64,000 nucleotides of DNA from Lapidilactobacillus bayanensis (GCF_003946695.1 NZ_RHOX01000009.1:29571-93570); one strand, 5' to 3'; positions 47,200 through 55,470 are shown, counted from the first letter of the stretch. Program-made: numbers and translations. Notes: a model not told the origin generated them from the sequence alone.

Positions 47200-47403
47200 T
47201 TGCGTCCCACTTCCAGATTTGTTATACTAGCCATTGTGTAGAATATGCAGCACAAGGCGGCAAGCTCGTCAACATTTACCAACTACTTTAGTTCAATTGC
47301 GTAACCCGCGGCTGCACGTGGCGAAGATTGCAATGGTAAATGCACGAATGTCAAACCTTGATCGTGTATTTTACTCCAATTATATTTTTTGGAGGATTTT
47401 TTA
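47200..47403 (+). promoter_or_regulatory. rpsD promoter and long leader
   Basis: TTGCGT (47200-47205) and TATACT (47223-47228) are 17 bases apart. The transcript leader is about 170 bases and contains pairs such as CATTTACCA/TGGTAAATG. In Firmicutes the S4 protein represses its own mRNA through such a leader; a match to that motif could not be tested by eye. Confidence 0.65.
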
Positions 47404-48015
47404 ATGTCTAGATATACAGGTCCTACTTGGAGAGTTTCCCGCCGTCTTGGCCTTTCACTCTCTGGTACAGGTAAAGAATTAGCTCGTCGCCCATATGCTC
47501 CTGGCGAACATGGTCCCAACAACCGTCGCAAGGTTTCAGAATATGGTACGCAATTACGTGAGAAGCAAAAGCTACGTATGATGTATGGTATGACTGAACG
47601 CCAATTCCGTAACTTATTCGTTCGCGCAGGTAAAATTCGCGAAGGTAAGCACGGTGTTAACTTCATGATCTTACTTGAAGAACGTCTTGATAACGTTGTC
47701 TATCGTCTTGGCTTGGCAACAACTCGTGCGCAAGCTCGTCAATTAGTTGCTCATGGTCACATCACAGTTGATGGCAAACGCGTTGACATTCCTTCATACG
47801 AAGTTGAAGTTGGTCAAGAAATTTCATTACGCGAACGCTCACGTAATTTAGTTGTTGTTAAAGCAGCTTTGGAAGGCACAGTTGGTCGCCCTTCATTCGT
47901 TACTTTTGATGACAACACAATGACTGGTTCTCTTGTGCGTTTACCAGAACGTGAAGAACTCGAACCAGAAATCGACGAATCACTTGTCGTTGAATACTAC
48001 AACCAAAAACTTTAA
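47404..48015 (+). CDS. rpsD: 30S ribosomal protein S4
   Basis: The 203-residue protein has the S4 N-terminal part ([21 protein letters not shown]) and the S4 RNA-binding domain ([30 protein letters not shown], about residues 93-122). It nucleates 30S assembly. The N-terminus lacks the zinc-binding Cys cluster, so it is the Cys-minus form. GGAGG precedes ATG 47404. It is monocistronic with its own terminator. Confidence 0.97.
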   Translation: MSRYTGPTWRVSRRLGLSLSGTGKELARRPYAPGEHGPNNRRKVSEYGTQLREKQKLRMMYGMTERQFRNLFVRAGKIREGKHGVNFMILLEERLDNVVYRLGLATTRAQARQLVAHGHITVDGKRVDIPSYEVEVGQEISLRERSRNLVVVKAALEGTVGRPSFVTFDDNTMTGSLVRLPEREELEPEIDESLVVEYYNQKL

Positions 48016-48044
48016 TCTTAACGATTTTATCTTTCTGGTTATAC

Positions 48045-48078
48045 AAAAAAGACTTCTCATTTGTGGGAAGTCTTTTTT
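48045..48078 (+). terminator. rpsD terminator
   Basis: AAAAAGACTTCTCA pairs with TGGGAAGTCTTTTT around TTTG, then more T. The right part, with 15 bases beyond it, recurs at about 49693. Confidence 0.88.
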
Positions 48079-48115
48079 TGTGCGGTTTTACTTCTAATGC
48101 GGTTTAACTTCTAAA

Positions 48116-48793
48116 CTATTTAATACTTTTTATTAACACGCCATTCCTAGACTCACACAAAACCTTGATAAGACTCATAATGAAACCAATGACGAGGCCA
48201 TAGAAGTGTACGAGGTCACTAATATCGACCACATTATTGAATGGCAAAGTTATCAAGGACAATATCGCCATCACATTCAAAAAAAGAATTACTCCCATAC
48301 GTGCTCGAGAAATACCCGGAAACCATGGTTCGTAAAGAAGAATCAGACTTGCGCCAAGAACACCATTGATTGCCCCTGACGCGCCAAGCAATATACTGTC
48401 ATAAGAAGTAACATCAAACCAAGCAGGATATGTTGTGAGCCATTTAGTCAACAAGTATGCTGTAACATCAGCAAAAAAGAATGCACCAATACCAGTACAA
48501 ATAAAAACAAATAACGAAAATTTAGTTCCGAGGAACCTCTCAGAAGATAATCCAACTATTAACAGAAAGACTATATTCGCGACCAACGCACTTGAGTTTC
48601 CATTCTCCAACCAAATAGCAGTGAATAGCCGATAAAACTCCCCAGAAATAACTTTTTCACCAATGTTACCAAACGCACCCGCTGATTCAATGGATAAATC
48701 ATTGAAATAGTTTAAAGCAAGATAAACTACCACTAATACCATGCAACACATTATTGTCGACAAATTTCTTTTAATGTAAAGACTTATTTGCAT
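48116..48793 (-). CDS. Rhomboid-family intramembrane protease
   Basis: The product has about 225 residues and six membrane segments. The serine motif is ILLGASGAINGVLGASL (about residues 134-150), and a His lies in the last segment (DLVHFYGLVIGF). Together these make the Ser-His dyad of rhomboid proteases, although the His context (VHFYG) departs from the usual AHxGG. It cleaves membrane proteins within the bilayer. The start is taken at ATG 48793; a TTG upstream is possible. It is convergent with rpsD. Confidence 0.85.
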   Translation of the reverse strand: MQISLYIKRNLSTIMCCMVLVVVYLALNYFNDLSIESAGAFGNIGEKVISGEFYRLFTAIWLENGNSSALVANIVFLLIVGLSSERFLGTKFSLFVFICTGIGAFFFADVTAYLLTKWLTTYPAWFDVTSYDSILLGASGAINGVLGASLILLYEPWFPGISRARMGVILFLNVMAILSLITLPFNNVVDISDLVHFYGLVIGFIMSLIKVLCESRNGVLIKSIK

Positions 48794-49035
48794 TCCCAAG
48801 TCACCCAAACTATAACATCATTATTATCTCACGATTATAAAAGCTTTTTAATGCTATGTTCTGACCAATTAACGTCGTGACTGCGGAAATGTTAACAATT
48901 TTCTTAAATAAATAGTCTGTTTGCTTATGAGTAAGAAAATATGAACTAGCAAGATTTTAGTAGAGACATAATTCTTAAGCACATGCAAAATTTGTGTCAA
49001 TCTCCAGGTTGTTTAATTATGGTAAACTTTTTCGG

Positions 49036-49305
49036 TTAGTCAAGTGGCATTCCAAAAAACTGCCCCGTGACAAGTTTATAATCACTAGGCTGTAGCTGTG
49101 CAACAGTTGCCAATATCGCTTTGATGTCGGCAACGCTCGCTTTAGAACGAAAACGTAATCCCTTACCAGTACCAACTTCAGTAAGATAAGTAATTGCAGC
49201 ATTGCCCTTCAATGCTGTAACTAAGTTTGCAGAATCCTGTCGTGGTTCAGAAAAAGTCAAAAGATATTCCGGACCGTATTCATTAAAGATACCCAATTTA
49301 GCCAT
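49036..49305 (-). CDS. Small soluble protein, unknown function
   Basis: The 89-residue product (MAKLGIFNEYGPEYLLTF at the start) has no membrane segment or signal. GGAGG lies 6 bases before the ATG, so it is probably translated. The pattern of strands and helices suggests a compact alpha/beta domain. I do not recognise a family. It is alone, with 240 bases to the rhomboid gene. It may belong to the accessory block duplicated around the rpsD terminator. Confidence 0.7.
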   Translation of the reverse strand: MAKLGIFNEYGPEYLLTFSEPRQDSANLVTALKGNAAITYLTEVGTGKGLRFRSKASVADIKAILATVAQLQPSDYKLVTGQFFGMPLD

Positions 49306-49725
49306 GTTGTTACCTCCAAGTTTGTATTCCGAGATAATTATAAAATATTGTTAATTTATAAGCAAATACTACTAATAAGATTACGGTAGCAAAATAATGG
49401 AGCTGCTTGATGATTCACTATGAGAAATTTTAGTTACTTGCTGGCTGCATATCAGTTACTACGAATTTTCTATGTCTGCTCAATTCTATGATAAGCGTCG
49501 CAACGTCAGCTATTAACGCCGCATAGTAGCAAGTTATAGACCTAGAACTTTTTGAAATAGCATGTGATTTATTGGGGATTATTTTTCTCGCTAAACGTTG
49601 AACAGATACTCAAAAAGAATACTGGTAATATGAGACCCAGCCAAATCTGAACCCGATAATTGGAGAATCCGAATTATTTGAGGTTCAGTTCAAGGAAGTC
49701 TTTTTTTGTGCGGTTTAACTGTAAC
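49306..49725. other. Intergenic region, no gene recognised
   Basis: The stretch contains a hairpin with CTGAACC/GGTTCAG arms (about 49648-49690) and then the copied rpsD terminator end with GGAAGTCTTTTTTTGTGCGG. No open frame here has a ribosome site. Short inverted segments around 49440-49560 suggest decayed sequence. Confidence 0.6.
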
Positions 49726-49887
49726 TTACATTGAAGGAATTAAGACGAAAACTAAAAAGGCGATCCAAACAAAGACGCCTGCCAGAAGTACACTCGCCAA
49801 CCATACTAGTTTTTTATTTTTATTTCGCAATCCCCAAACAATTAAACCAATCAAGATTACTAAAGCAATGCCAAGATATTTTGTCAT
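49726..49887 (-). CDS. Small membrane protein, 53 residues
   Basis: The gene reads leftward from ATG 49887 with GGGGTAG upstream. The product has two membrane segments (YLGIALVILIGLIVWGL and LVWLASVLLAGVFVWIAFLV) split by a basic turn RNKNKK. No family recognised. It is the most downstream of a row of tiny leftward genes, all 53-57 residues with two hydrophobic stretches. Confidence 0.65.
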   Translation of the reverse strand: MTKYLGIALVILIGLIVWGLRNKNKKLVWLASVLLAGVFVWIAFLVFVLIPSM

Positions 49888-50043
49888 AATCTACCCCTAA
49901 TTGACTAATTCACGCTTCATGGAGAAAACAGCTAGAAAAATTGCGCAGAAATATTTTTCACTTCTACCTCTGTGCAAAAATACGATTTACTATGGGCATA
50001 GTATCTCAATAAATCGGTGCAACTTCAATAGAGCAATCATGAT

Positions 50044-50208
50044 TTATCTAATCATATACTTCTTAACAGCGATTTTGAAATTTCCCAAATTAAAGCCATT
50101 TAATCTTAAATAATGATAGACATCAACACAACTAATTAATGCCTCTGGTGCAATTAGTGCTACTACGCAGAGGGAAATCGAAAACATAACAAAGTTAAGT
50201 AATAACAC
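50044..50208 (-). CDS. Small membrane protein, 54 residues
   Basis: I start this at GTG 50208 because AAGGAGG lies 7 bases upstream; a longer open frame lacks a ribosome site. The hydrophobic stretch LLNFVMFSISLCVVALIAPEALI comes first, and the C-terminus is basic (FKIAVKKYMIR). No family recognised. It is part of the row of tiny membrane genes. Confidence 0.6.
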   Translation of the reverse strand: MLLLNFVMFSISLCVVALIAPEALISCVDVYHYLRLNGFNLGNFKIAVKKYMIR

Positions 50209-50418
50209 AGGATTACCTCCTTGAACGATGGGAAACAGCAACTTGGTCCTTGGATAAACTCCTAATTTCTGTTGATTCGACGTTGTCGTAGGATAAAATG
50301 CTGAGTTGCATCCTTTAGCCACACCATTCTACTCGTCTAGAAATTTGATTAACCAGTACCGTGTAATTATTTATCAAGCTCAACCCAGTTCTTTCCTACT
50401 TTATTCTTGTCAGTACTT

Positions 50419-50592
50419 CTAATCCTTAAAATATCTGATCACCTTGATAACCACAGGCAATAATAAAACAAACCCTTCAAGAACTAAAACTAGAATTTGC
50501 AACCGAAAAGATGAATCCGGCCAAAATATTCGAAGCAACACCCAAATCGACAACAAAATCGCATACAGTATATGACAAATCTTGCTAAGCAT
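50419..50592 (-). CDS. Small membrane protein Y1, 57 residues
   Basis: Reads from ATG 50592 with AGGAAG 6 bases before it. Two hydrophobic segments (ILYAILLSIWVLLRIFW and LQILVLVLEGFVLLLPVVI), ending VIRYFKD. The gene at 50962-51135 is a close paralogue with the same length and the same last residues (IKVIRYFKD). Function unknown; such peptides could be immunity or toxin-like membrane peptides, but that is a guess. Confidence 0.68.
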   Translation of the reverse strand: MLSKICHILYAILLSIWVLLRIFWPDSSFRLQILVLVLEGFVLLLPVVIKVIRYFKD

Positions 50593-50712
50593 CGCCAACT
50601 TCCTAAGAATCAGCGAGAAATTATATCTTTCTTTGATCAGCTACGGTGAAACGGTGGTAAATCGAGCATCATCAACTACACATCTATAGTTATACTTTTT
50701 TCTTTAATTATA

Positions 50713-50886
50713 TTACGAACGGTCTTTAGCGTAGTAAAGAATTGCCATGCCCATAATAATCGGTATTGAAGCTTTATAAGCAGAACGAAATTCTGAAAAA
50801 ACCCGATTTAATATCATGATAGCCAATCCAAATATTAAGAGTGTCGTAAAACGCCAATTAACATTTTTCCAAAAACTGATTTTCAT
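50713..50886 (-). CDS. Small membrane protein X1, 57 residues
   Basis: Reads from ATG 50886 with AAGGAGAG upstream (MKISFWKNVNWRFTTLLIFG). Two hydrophobic segments flank an FRSAYKA turn and the C-terminus is YYAKDRS. An upstream in-frame ATG lacks a ribosome site. Its paralogue X2 at 51247-51420 has a stop at codon 11. Function unknown. Confidence 0.68.
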   Translation of the reverse strand: MKISFWKNVNWRFTTLLIFGLAIMILNRVFSEFRSAYKASIPIIMGMAILYYAKDRS

Positions 50887-50961
50887 GAACTCTCTCCTTA
50901 AAATTGAGCTTCTTAAAATTGACCTCAACCGACTTTTCCCACTTTAATCTGATCAATACTT

Positions 50962-51135
50962 CTAATCCTTAAAATATCTAATCACCTTGATAATCATGTA
51001 CAACAATGAAACAAGGCATGCGGCAAGTGGAAATAAAATTCGAAGCCACAAGGGTGCACTCGGCCAGAATATTCCCAGTAACACCCAAATTGACATAAAA
51101 ACTGCATTCAGTATAACGTCGACTTTTTTTAGCAT
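50962..51135 (-). CDS. Small membrane protein Y2, 57 residues
   Basis: Reads from ATG 51135 with AGGAAGG upstream. Paralogue of Y1: SIWVLLGIFWP matches SIWVLLRIFWP, and the ends are identical over nine residues. The reading frame is intact despite many silent and amino acid changes, which suggests it is kept by selection. Function unknown. Confidence 0.68.
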   Translation of the reverse strand: MLKKVDVILNAVFMSIWVLLGIFWPSAPLWLRILFPLAACLVSLLYMIIKVIRYFKD

Positions 51136-51246
51136 TTTTGCCTTCCTGAAACTTATACCTTTCTTTGATCATATACGGTGAAAACGGCGGTAAATCGATT
51201 TCATCAACTACACATCTATAACTATATTTTTTTTCATTTAATTATA

Positions 51247-51420
51247 TTACGAATGGTATTTAGAGTAGTAAAGAATTGCCATCCCTATAATAATCAGTAT
51301 TAAAGCGACATAAGCAAAACGAAATCCTGAAAAAATTTTATTTAATATCACAATAACCAATCCAACTATTTTGAGTGTCGTAAAACGCTAATTGACATTT
51401 TTCCGCAAATTAATTCTCAT
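51247..51420 (-). pseudogene. Small membrane protein X2, amber-interrupted
   Basis: It is the duplicate of X1. The frame from ATG 51420 reads MRINLRKNVN, then TAG (51390-51388) where X1 has Trp (TGG), then continues as an intact 47-codon frame to the same end (YYSKYHS). A single G-to-A change explains the loss. The ribosome site is also weak (CAAGAAGAACAC). Confidence 0.75.
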
Positions 51421-51801
51421 GTGTTCTTCTTGGAATAAACATACTCAGTTAATCAGTTAAAAGGCAAAGCTTTATTATATTAATCACTAACAACGGACCG
51501 ATAATCTAATGCTTAAAAGTCTTATAATTCTCGGTTATGATTCAGAACCGATTTTACCATTGATAATTAAAACGGATCGTATAAATTTAACATAGTCGTC
51601 AACAAGCTTAGCGATGAGAATATCGACAACGCAAGTAAAATCTATCCTAGATGATCCTTCATTTTCTAACTTTCTCTCTAAATTAAAATGAGATGAATAC
51701 CTGCTATAAAGCAAACAAGCACTGGTAACCAGCCAGATCATGAATGCTACCAGTACTCAATATCGCCTTAATCACATATGCATTTTTTTAGTATGTGATT
51801 A
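51421..51801. other. Intergenic region, no gene recognised
   Basis: One 68-codon open frame exists on the minus strand (51535-51741), but it lacks a ribosome site and its product looks random. A hairpin-like AATCACATATGCA...AGTATGTGATT lies at about 51770-51800 just after the next gene's stop and could end its transcript. Confidence 0.5.
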
Positions 51802-52125
51802 TTATGGTCGCGTCATATCAAACCAAGCACCAGCTCCATAATTCTTAGTTGAATATGCACCCTTATTTACTCTGAAGACAAGTTTTCTATTTGTATTTCT
51901 AGCCTGATACCTACTTTGATATTTACGAGTTTCCTGTGAGAATGAATAGTACCCATTAAGACTTGGCCTTTTAGGAAGTAATCCAGCGATTTCTTTATTT
52001 GCTACCAAGGTTTTAACACCTGTTGAAAAAGCAGTCCAAGATACACCTGACGCTACGACAGAAGCTACTAATGCTGGAATACTAGCAAGTAAAGCAATAA
52101 AGTTGGCTACACTATTCGGGCTCAC
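51802..52125 (-). CDS. Small protein with hydrophobic N-terminus, unknown function
   Basis: A 107-residue product from GTG 52125 without a good ribosome site. The N-terminus is an Ala/Val/Ser-rich hydrophobic stretch (NFIALLASIPALVASVVASG), which could be a membrane helix or bacteriocin-like segment. The rest is basic and Tyr-rich (GYYSFSQETRKYQSRYQARN, then KGAYSTKNYGAGAWFDMTRP). No family recognised. The weak start may mean it is a remnant or is translated with the upstream DUF975-type gene. Confidence 0.5.
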   Translation of the reverse strand: MSPNSVANFIALLASIPALVASVVASGVSWTAFSTGVKTLVANKEIAGLLPKRPSLNGYYSFSQETRKYQSRYQARNTNRKLVFRVNKGAYSTKNYGAGAWFDMTRP

Positions 52126-52176
52126 ATTACTTTCAGTAATCGTTATAATTCGTTCAATAAACTTAAATCCACTACA

Positions 52177-52893
52177 CTATCTTTTGTCAACTAATTCTGC
52201 GTAAAATCCAGATAATGTCATCCAATAATATGGATACACATAGAAACCGGCCAAGCCAAAAGTAAAAATAACTAAAAATCCCCAACCAACAAAGCTTAGT
52301 TGTAAACTGAGAAACTGTAGTTTATGGCCTTCCATCAATCGCTGACTTTCATTTAGACAATCCATTAGCCCTGGCTTTAATCCGGTCAATCGTAGTTTGT
52401 CTTTATAAATAAAATAAGCCTGTGAATAAGCAAGGCCCTTGATTAATCCGGGAAATAAAAATAACATCCCCTACAGAAATGTGGAAATAAGCGTCAACAA
52501 CCAAATACCAAGGCTCGGAAGAAAATATCGTTTTGAGAGTCCACTTAGTGCGTTTCTCCTACTTACAATACTGGCATCATCAGAACGATACCAATCTAAA
52601 AACGTAAAAGTTACACCAACCATCAACAGTGAGCAAATCATTATGACTAACAGTTCTAATAGAATGACAATAATAGTTGTTTTACCAAACGCCCACAGTA
52701 TTCCACGAAATGTTGTAATATTCATAATTGCTACTGGATCGTTGAGCCAATCAAAGATGTGATTAATACGTAAATAAGCAAATAGAATCATATAGCCTAA
52801 TAATATTGGGATGACTGCCAATTTTGCCCCTGCTTGATAATTCCTACGTAACCTTATTTTCGCCTTTCTCTTTAAATTATTTTGATAATTCAT
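52177..52893 (-). pseudogene. DUF975-type membrane protein, split by an amber codon
   Basis: Two parts lie in the same frame. 52893-52471 encodes the N-terminal half (GFTF-type segments, ending ISTFL), then TAG (52473-52471), then GMLFLFPGLIKGLAYSQAYFIYKD to 52177. In intact DUF975 proteins a Trp commonly precedes the LLxxPGxIK segment, so TGG to TAG is the likely change. About 238 residues with five or six membrane segments when joined. The second half has no ribosome site. Its promoter bears the module palindrome (53106). Confidence 0.75.
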
Positions 52894-53076
52894 GGTAACC
52901 TCCCAGCATTATCTAATGAATTGAATCCAATGCCTATTTTCAAGAAAAAGTTTTGACATTAAAACGCCAAAGTTAGTTGTATATAACTAAATAAGAACGA
53001 ACAGTGCACCATCATCATTATGAAATAATAAATTCTTTTCTCCTTTCTTTCAGTAATTTGCTTAAGCTACATCCAA

Positions 53077-53105
53077 ATCATAGTTGCTTTTGGTATATCT
53101 GCCAA
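53077..53105 (-). promoter_or_regulatory. Promoter of the DUF975-type gene
   Basis: TTGGCA (53105-53100) and TATGAT (53082-53077) are 17 bases apart on the minus strand. The palindrome at 53106-53120 abuts the -35 box. The leader to the gene is about 180 bases and holds no convincing gene. Confidence 0.65.
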
Positions 53106-53120
53106 GCAAGCATTACTTGC
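53106..53120. promoter_or_regulatory. Module palindrome, site 1
   Basis: GCAAG-CATTA-CTTGC, a perfect 5-5-5 inverted repeat, ends 23 bases upstream of a -10 box. It lies in the gap between the DUF975-type gene (leftward) and the XRE regulator gene (rightward). The identical 15 bases recur at 54244. Confidence 0.75.
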
Positions 53121-53157
53121 ACAAGTAAAAAATCCGCTTTCTTTGCTGATATCATAG

Positions 53158-53172
53158 CGTTATCAGCTAACG
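53158..53172. promoter_or_regulatory. Second palindrome before the XRE gene
   Basis: CGTTA-TCAGC-TAACG is a perfect inverted repeat 35 bases before the XRE start. It could be an autoregulatory site. No other copy was found. Confidence 0.35.
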
Positions 53173-53207
53173 AATGTTAAACTTAAATTAGTTGGGAGGT
53201 CCTAATA

Positions 53208-53702
53208 ATGGACTTGAATATTAATCTGAGAGAGGCGCGAAAACACGCTAATCTATCACAAGAAGAAGTTGCAACTCGTTTGAATATCTCACGACAAGCT
53301 ATTTCACAATGGGAAAATGGAAAGAGTTGTCCAGATATCGACAATTTAAAGTTACTCGCTGATATATATGACATTAGCATTGATGACATGTTAAAAGAGA
53401 AGGCTAATTCAATCACTAAACCTGATGAACTAACGATTGAAGAACCTATTCAAGAAAGCTTAGTTAAAAGCGAAAATCCAACTGATGAGAGCATCATCTT
53501 GATGTTACTATCATGTGTTTTGTTTCCTATTGCACCGATTGGTATTGTTATTGCACCTTTCATTATTTGGCGCAATAAAAAAACCAATCGATTCTGGCGA
53601 TTGGTTCTAATCCTTGCTATTTGTGTGTTGTTGTATAGTTTATTTGTAATGTGCGTTGGATTCGCGAATTACTTGAATTGGGGAATCACTAGTTACAAAT
53701 GA
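53208..53702 (+). CDS. XRE-family regulator with C-terminal membrane segments
   Basis: The 164-residue protein has an N-terminal Cro/CI helix-turn-helix (LREARKHANLSQEEVATRLNISRQAISQWENG, residues 7-38) and an acidic linker. Two membrane segments follow at about 95-118 and 128-152 (WRLVLILAICVLLYSLFVMCV). Such membrane-anchored XRE proteins are common in Firmicutes. GGGAGG lies 8 bases before the ATG. It is the only regulator in the accessory block, and the module palindrome lies in its upstream region, so it is the likely binder. Confidence 0.85.
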   Translation: MDLNINLREARKHANLSQEEVATRLNISRQAISQWENGKSCPDIDNLKLLADIYDISIDDMLKEKANSITKPDELTIEEPIQESLVKSENPTDESIILMLLSCVLFPIAPIGIVIAPFIIWRNKKTNRFWRLVLILAICVLLYSLFVMCVGFANYLNWGITSYK

Positions 53703-53707
53703 TGTAT

Positions 53708-54169
53708 CTAGCTAACATGTAATGATCCACTACTAATAGTGGTGATGCATGAAACGCCACTAGTCGTAAATGCAAGGTTATAGATGGCTGCCCACGTAGC
53801 CTTCATAGCACTGTTCTTTTTCAGGCTTGATGATTTAAAACTTCCAATCGTTGCAACTGCATTCAACCCAGAAACGGTCGTAATCTTATTGCTCTTAACA
53901 CCGACCTTATAGGAAACATGCCAACCTGCACCTTTCTTAGAAACGGTATACGTTTTGTTAGCCATACGTAAAATATTCTGGTCCTCAGAAACCGTGATTT
54001 CTACTGAATTGCCCTCTGTATCTGTCTTCGTTAATGTTTGGGTACCACCAATGGCAAGATCATAATTCAAAGCCGGCTGGTTCTCATCATCAACCTCTGC
54101 GAAAGTCGTTTTGGTCGATACGCAAATAAATGCTAGACCAATCACTAGTATTGAGATTATTTTTTTCAT
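53708..54169 (-). CDS. Secreted protein, DUF5626-like
   Basis: The 153-residue product has a signal peptide (MKKIISILVIGLAFICVS, cleavage probably after TFA) and a beta-rich body. The text NYDLAIGGTQTLTKTDTEGNSVEITV and NKTYTVSKKGAGWHVSYKVGV resembles, from memory, the Firmicutes family DUF5626, of unknown function. GAGGAG precedes the ATG. Its promoter carries the module palindrome at 54244. It converges on the XRE gene with only 5 bases between stops. Confidence 0.75.
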   Translation of the reverse strand: MKKIISILVIGLAFICVSTKTTFAEVDDENQPALNYDLAIGGTQTLTKTDTEGNSVEITVSEDQNILRMANKTYTVSKKGAGWHVSYKVGVKSNKITTVSGLNAVATIGSFKSSSLKKNSAMKATWAAIYNLAFTTSGVSCITTISSGSLHVS

Positions 54170-54214
54170 TTAATTGTCTCCTCATCATTATGTATTTGAT
54201 TGTCATACAGGCTC

Positions 54215-54242
54215 AGTATACGAATAACCGTCAGCCTTGCAA
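54215..54242 (-). promoter_or_regulatory. Promoter of the secreted protein gene
   Basis: TTGCAA (54242-54237) and TATACT (54220-54215) are 16 bases apart. One base separates the -35 box from the palindrome. The leader is about 40 bases. Confidence 0.7.
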
Positions 54243-54243
54243 A

Positions 54244-54258
54244 GCAAGCATTACTTGC
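54244..54258. promoter_or_regulatory. Module palindrome, site 2
   Basis: GCAAG-CATTA-CTTGC, identical to site 1, with flanks AAAGCAAG and CAAGTG also shared. It ends 23 bases upstream of the -10 box. Confidence 0.75.
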
Positions 54259-54430
54259 GCAAGTGTGACTGCCGCTTGCATCTACCCCTTGCAAAAATAA
54301 ATTACTCGTTATAACGGCATTATGGTCCAATGCGATCCTATTATAAACGTTAAAAAGATAAAGTTTTATTTCTTGTTTGATCTTGAAGATGATGTCGCGT
54401 ACGCCATCATCAATCCTTGTAAAGCACAAA

Positions 54431-54703
54431 TTAATCTTTCGTTTGGTCCGCTAATCTGTACAATGTGTATGTGTTTTGCGATTTGTCATAAACCACCACG
54501 CCCCAGTCTTGGTTAGGATTCTCAAACGTATAAGCCGCCTTGCCACTTTTGTATTTAATATTTGCTTGACGTGTTGGTTGCACAACAACTTTGATCGTCG
54601 CTTCCTCATCGGCAATTTGACGCCTTGTGATTAACATCGTTGAGAAGGCACCGATAAGAATTCCAATTACCAAAAACAGTAAAGCTCGATAAATTTTTTT
54701 CAT
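54431..54703 (-). CDS. Small membrane-anchored protein, unknown function
   Basis: A 90-residue product with an N-terminal membrane segment (YRALLFLVIGILIGAFSTMLI) after a basic start, then a probably external domain (KAAYTFENPNQDWGVVVYDK). GAGG precedes ATG 54703. No family recognised. It lies 57 bases after the VanZ-like gene and may share its transcript. Confidence 0.65.
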   Translation of the reverse strand: MKKIYRALLFLVIGILIGAFSTMLITRRQIADEEATIKVVVQPTRQANIKYKSGKAAYTFENPNQDWGVVVYDKSQNTYTLYRLADQTKD

Positions 54704-54760
54704 AAACACAGCCTCGATTTAATTGAATTTAATCGCCACCTTATTTAAAAAGCAGCTTGA

Positions 54761-55414
54761 TCATTTCCAATCAGACAACGCAATTCTCTTCGTCAGGAAG
54801 TATCTGACCACCAAAAATAGGGCAAAACCAATCACGCCACCAAATGTGTTCAACAAGATATCATTCACATCAAATAGCCTCCTACCTAGATAAAAGAAAT
54901 TCATAATGAGTTGAATAAGCTCAATACATAAACTCGTACTAAATACTAACAGGAATGAAGATTTAAAAGTTCTAAATTCACCGCTTAATAGCGCCATCAA
55001 AAAGGACAGCGGCATTAACATCAAAATATTGCCGAAAATCTGGGATTTGTTTAATGTCGGCAACGTTAAAACATTAACACTAACCATCACCTGCCTGCCA
55101 AATGGTATTCGGTAAATTGTACTACCCGGCGGAAATATACTAATGGGAAAGATAGTAACCGAAATCAGGAAATATCCGTACACTAACAGTAACGTTTCGA
55201 TTAAGAATCGGAGTTTCGTCAAATGCTTCGTTCTCATTTGCTGCCATACCACAATCACAAAGGCTAGGAAAAGCAGTGGCGCAACAATAATAGCGTTTAG
55301 TAGGTAGGGTGCACTGTACCCTTTATTCCCAATAATGACGATTGGACTCATCCCCCTTAATCGAATCTGTGATTGACTACGTCGGTCTGATTTAAGCAAA
55401 TCATTTCTTGACAT
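54761..55414 (-). CDS. VanZ-like membrane protein
   Basis: The protein has about five membrane segments and typical VanZ text: TIFPISIFPPGS, FGNILMLMPLSFLMALL and FSTSLCIELIQLIMNFFYLGRRLFDVNDILLNTFGGVIGF. VanZ-like proteins are widespread and mostly uncharacterised; some give low-level glycopeptide tolerance. The start is uncertain: ATG 55414 has no ribosome site, and ATG 55351 follows AAGGGGG without spacing. The module palindrome (55494) lies before its -10 box, which puts the transcript start near 55458. Confidence 0.8.
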   Translation of the reverse strand: MSRNDLLKSDRRSQSQIRLRGMSPIVIIGNKGYSAPYLLNAIIVAPLLFLAFVIVVWQQMRTKHLTKLRFLIETLLLVYGYFLISVTIFPISIFPPGSTIYRIPFGRQVMVSVNVLTLPTLNKSQIFGNILMLMPLSFLMALLSGEFRTFKSSFLLVFSTSLCIELIQLIMNFFYLGRRLFDVNDILLNTFGGVIGFALFLVVRYFLTKRIALSDWK

Positions 55415-55464
55415 GTACGCTATTTTTAAGTAGCCGCCAAATAAAGTCACTCATCAACATTCAA

Positions 55465-55470
55465 ATCATA
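55465..55470 (-). promoter_or_regulatory. -10 box of the VanZ-like gene
   Basis: TATGAT on the minus strand lies 23 bases downstream of palindrome site 3. No good -35 is present (TTTTAT at the expected place), which would suit an activated promoter. Confidence 0.5.

Larger units (their letters stand above)
50419..51420 (-). repeat. Tandem duplication of a two-gene unit
   Basis: Unit 1 (about 50400-50886) and unit 2 (about 50940-51420) align throughout, including non-coding parts such as CATCAACTACACATCTATA and the TTTCTTTGATCA.CTACGGTGAAA area. Each holds one Y gene and one X gene. Divergence is moderate and one X copy is broken, so the duplication is not recent. Confidence 0.85.

Noticed and set aside
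47283..47666. 127-codon frame antisense to rpsD
   Set aside because: It is the mirror of a strongly coding ribosomal protein gene.
51535..51741. 68-codon minus-strand frame
   Set aside because: No ribosome site, no recognisable pattern, and surrounded by decayed sequence.
52471..52473. Amber recoding as a general feature of the genome
   Set aside because: Intact genes in the window use TAG as a normal stop, for example the sigma factor gene at 915, so general reassignment is unlikely.
52960..53030. A 19-codon leader peptide in the DUF975 leader
   Set aside because: The AAAGGAG site is about 20 bases from its ATG, too far for confident initiation.
54166..54429. 87-codon minus-strand frame
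   Set aside because: It covers the promoter and palindrome of the secreted protein gene and has no ribosome site.
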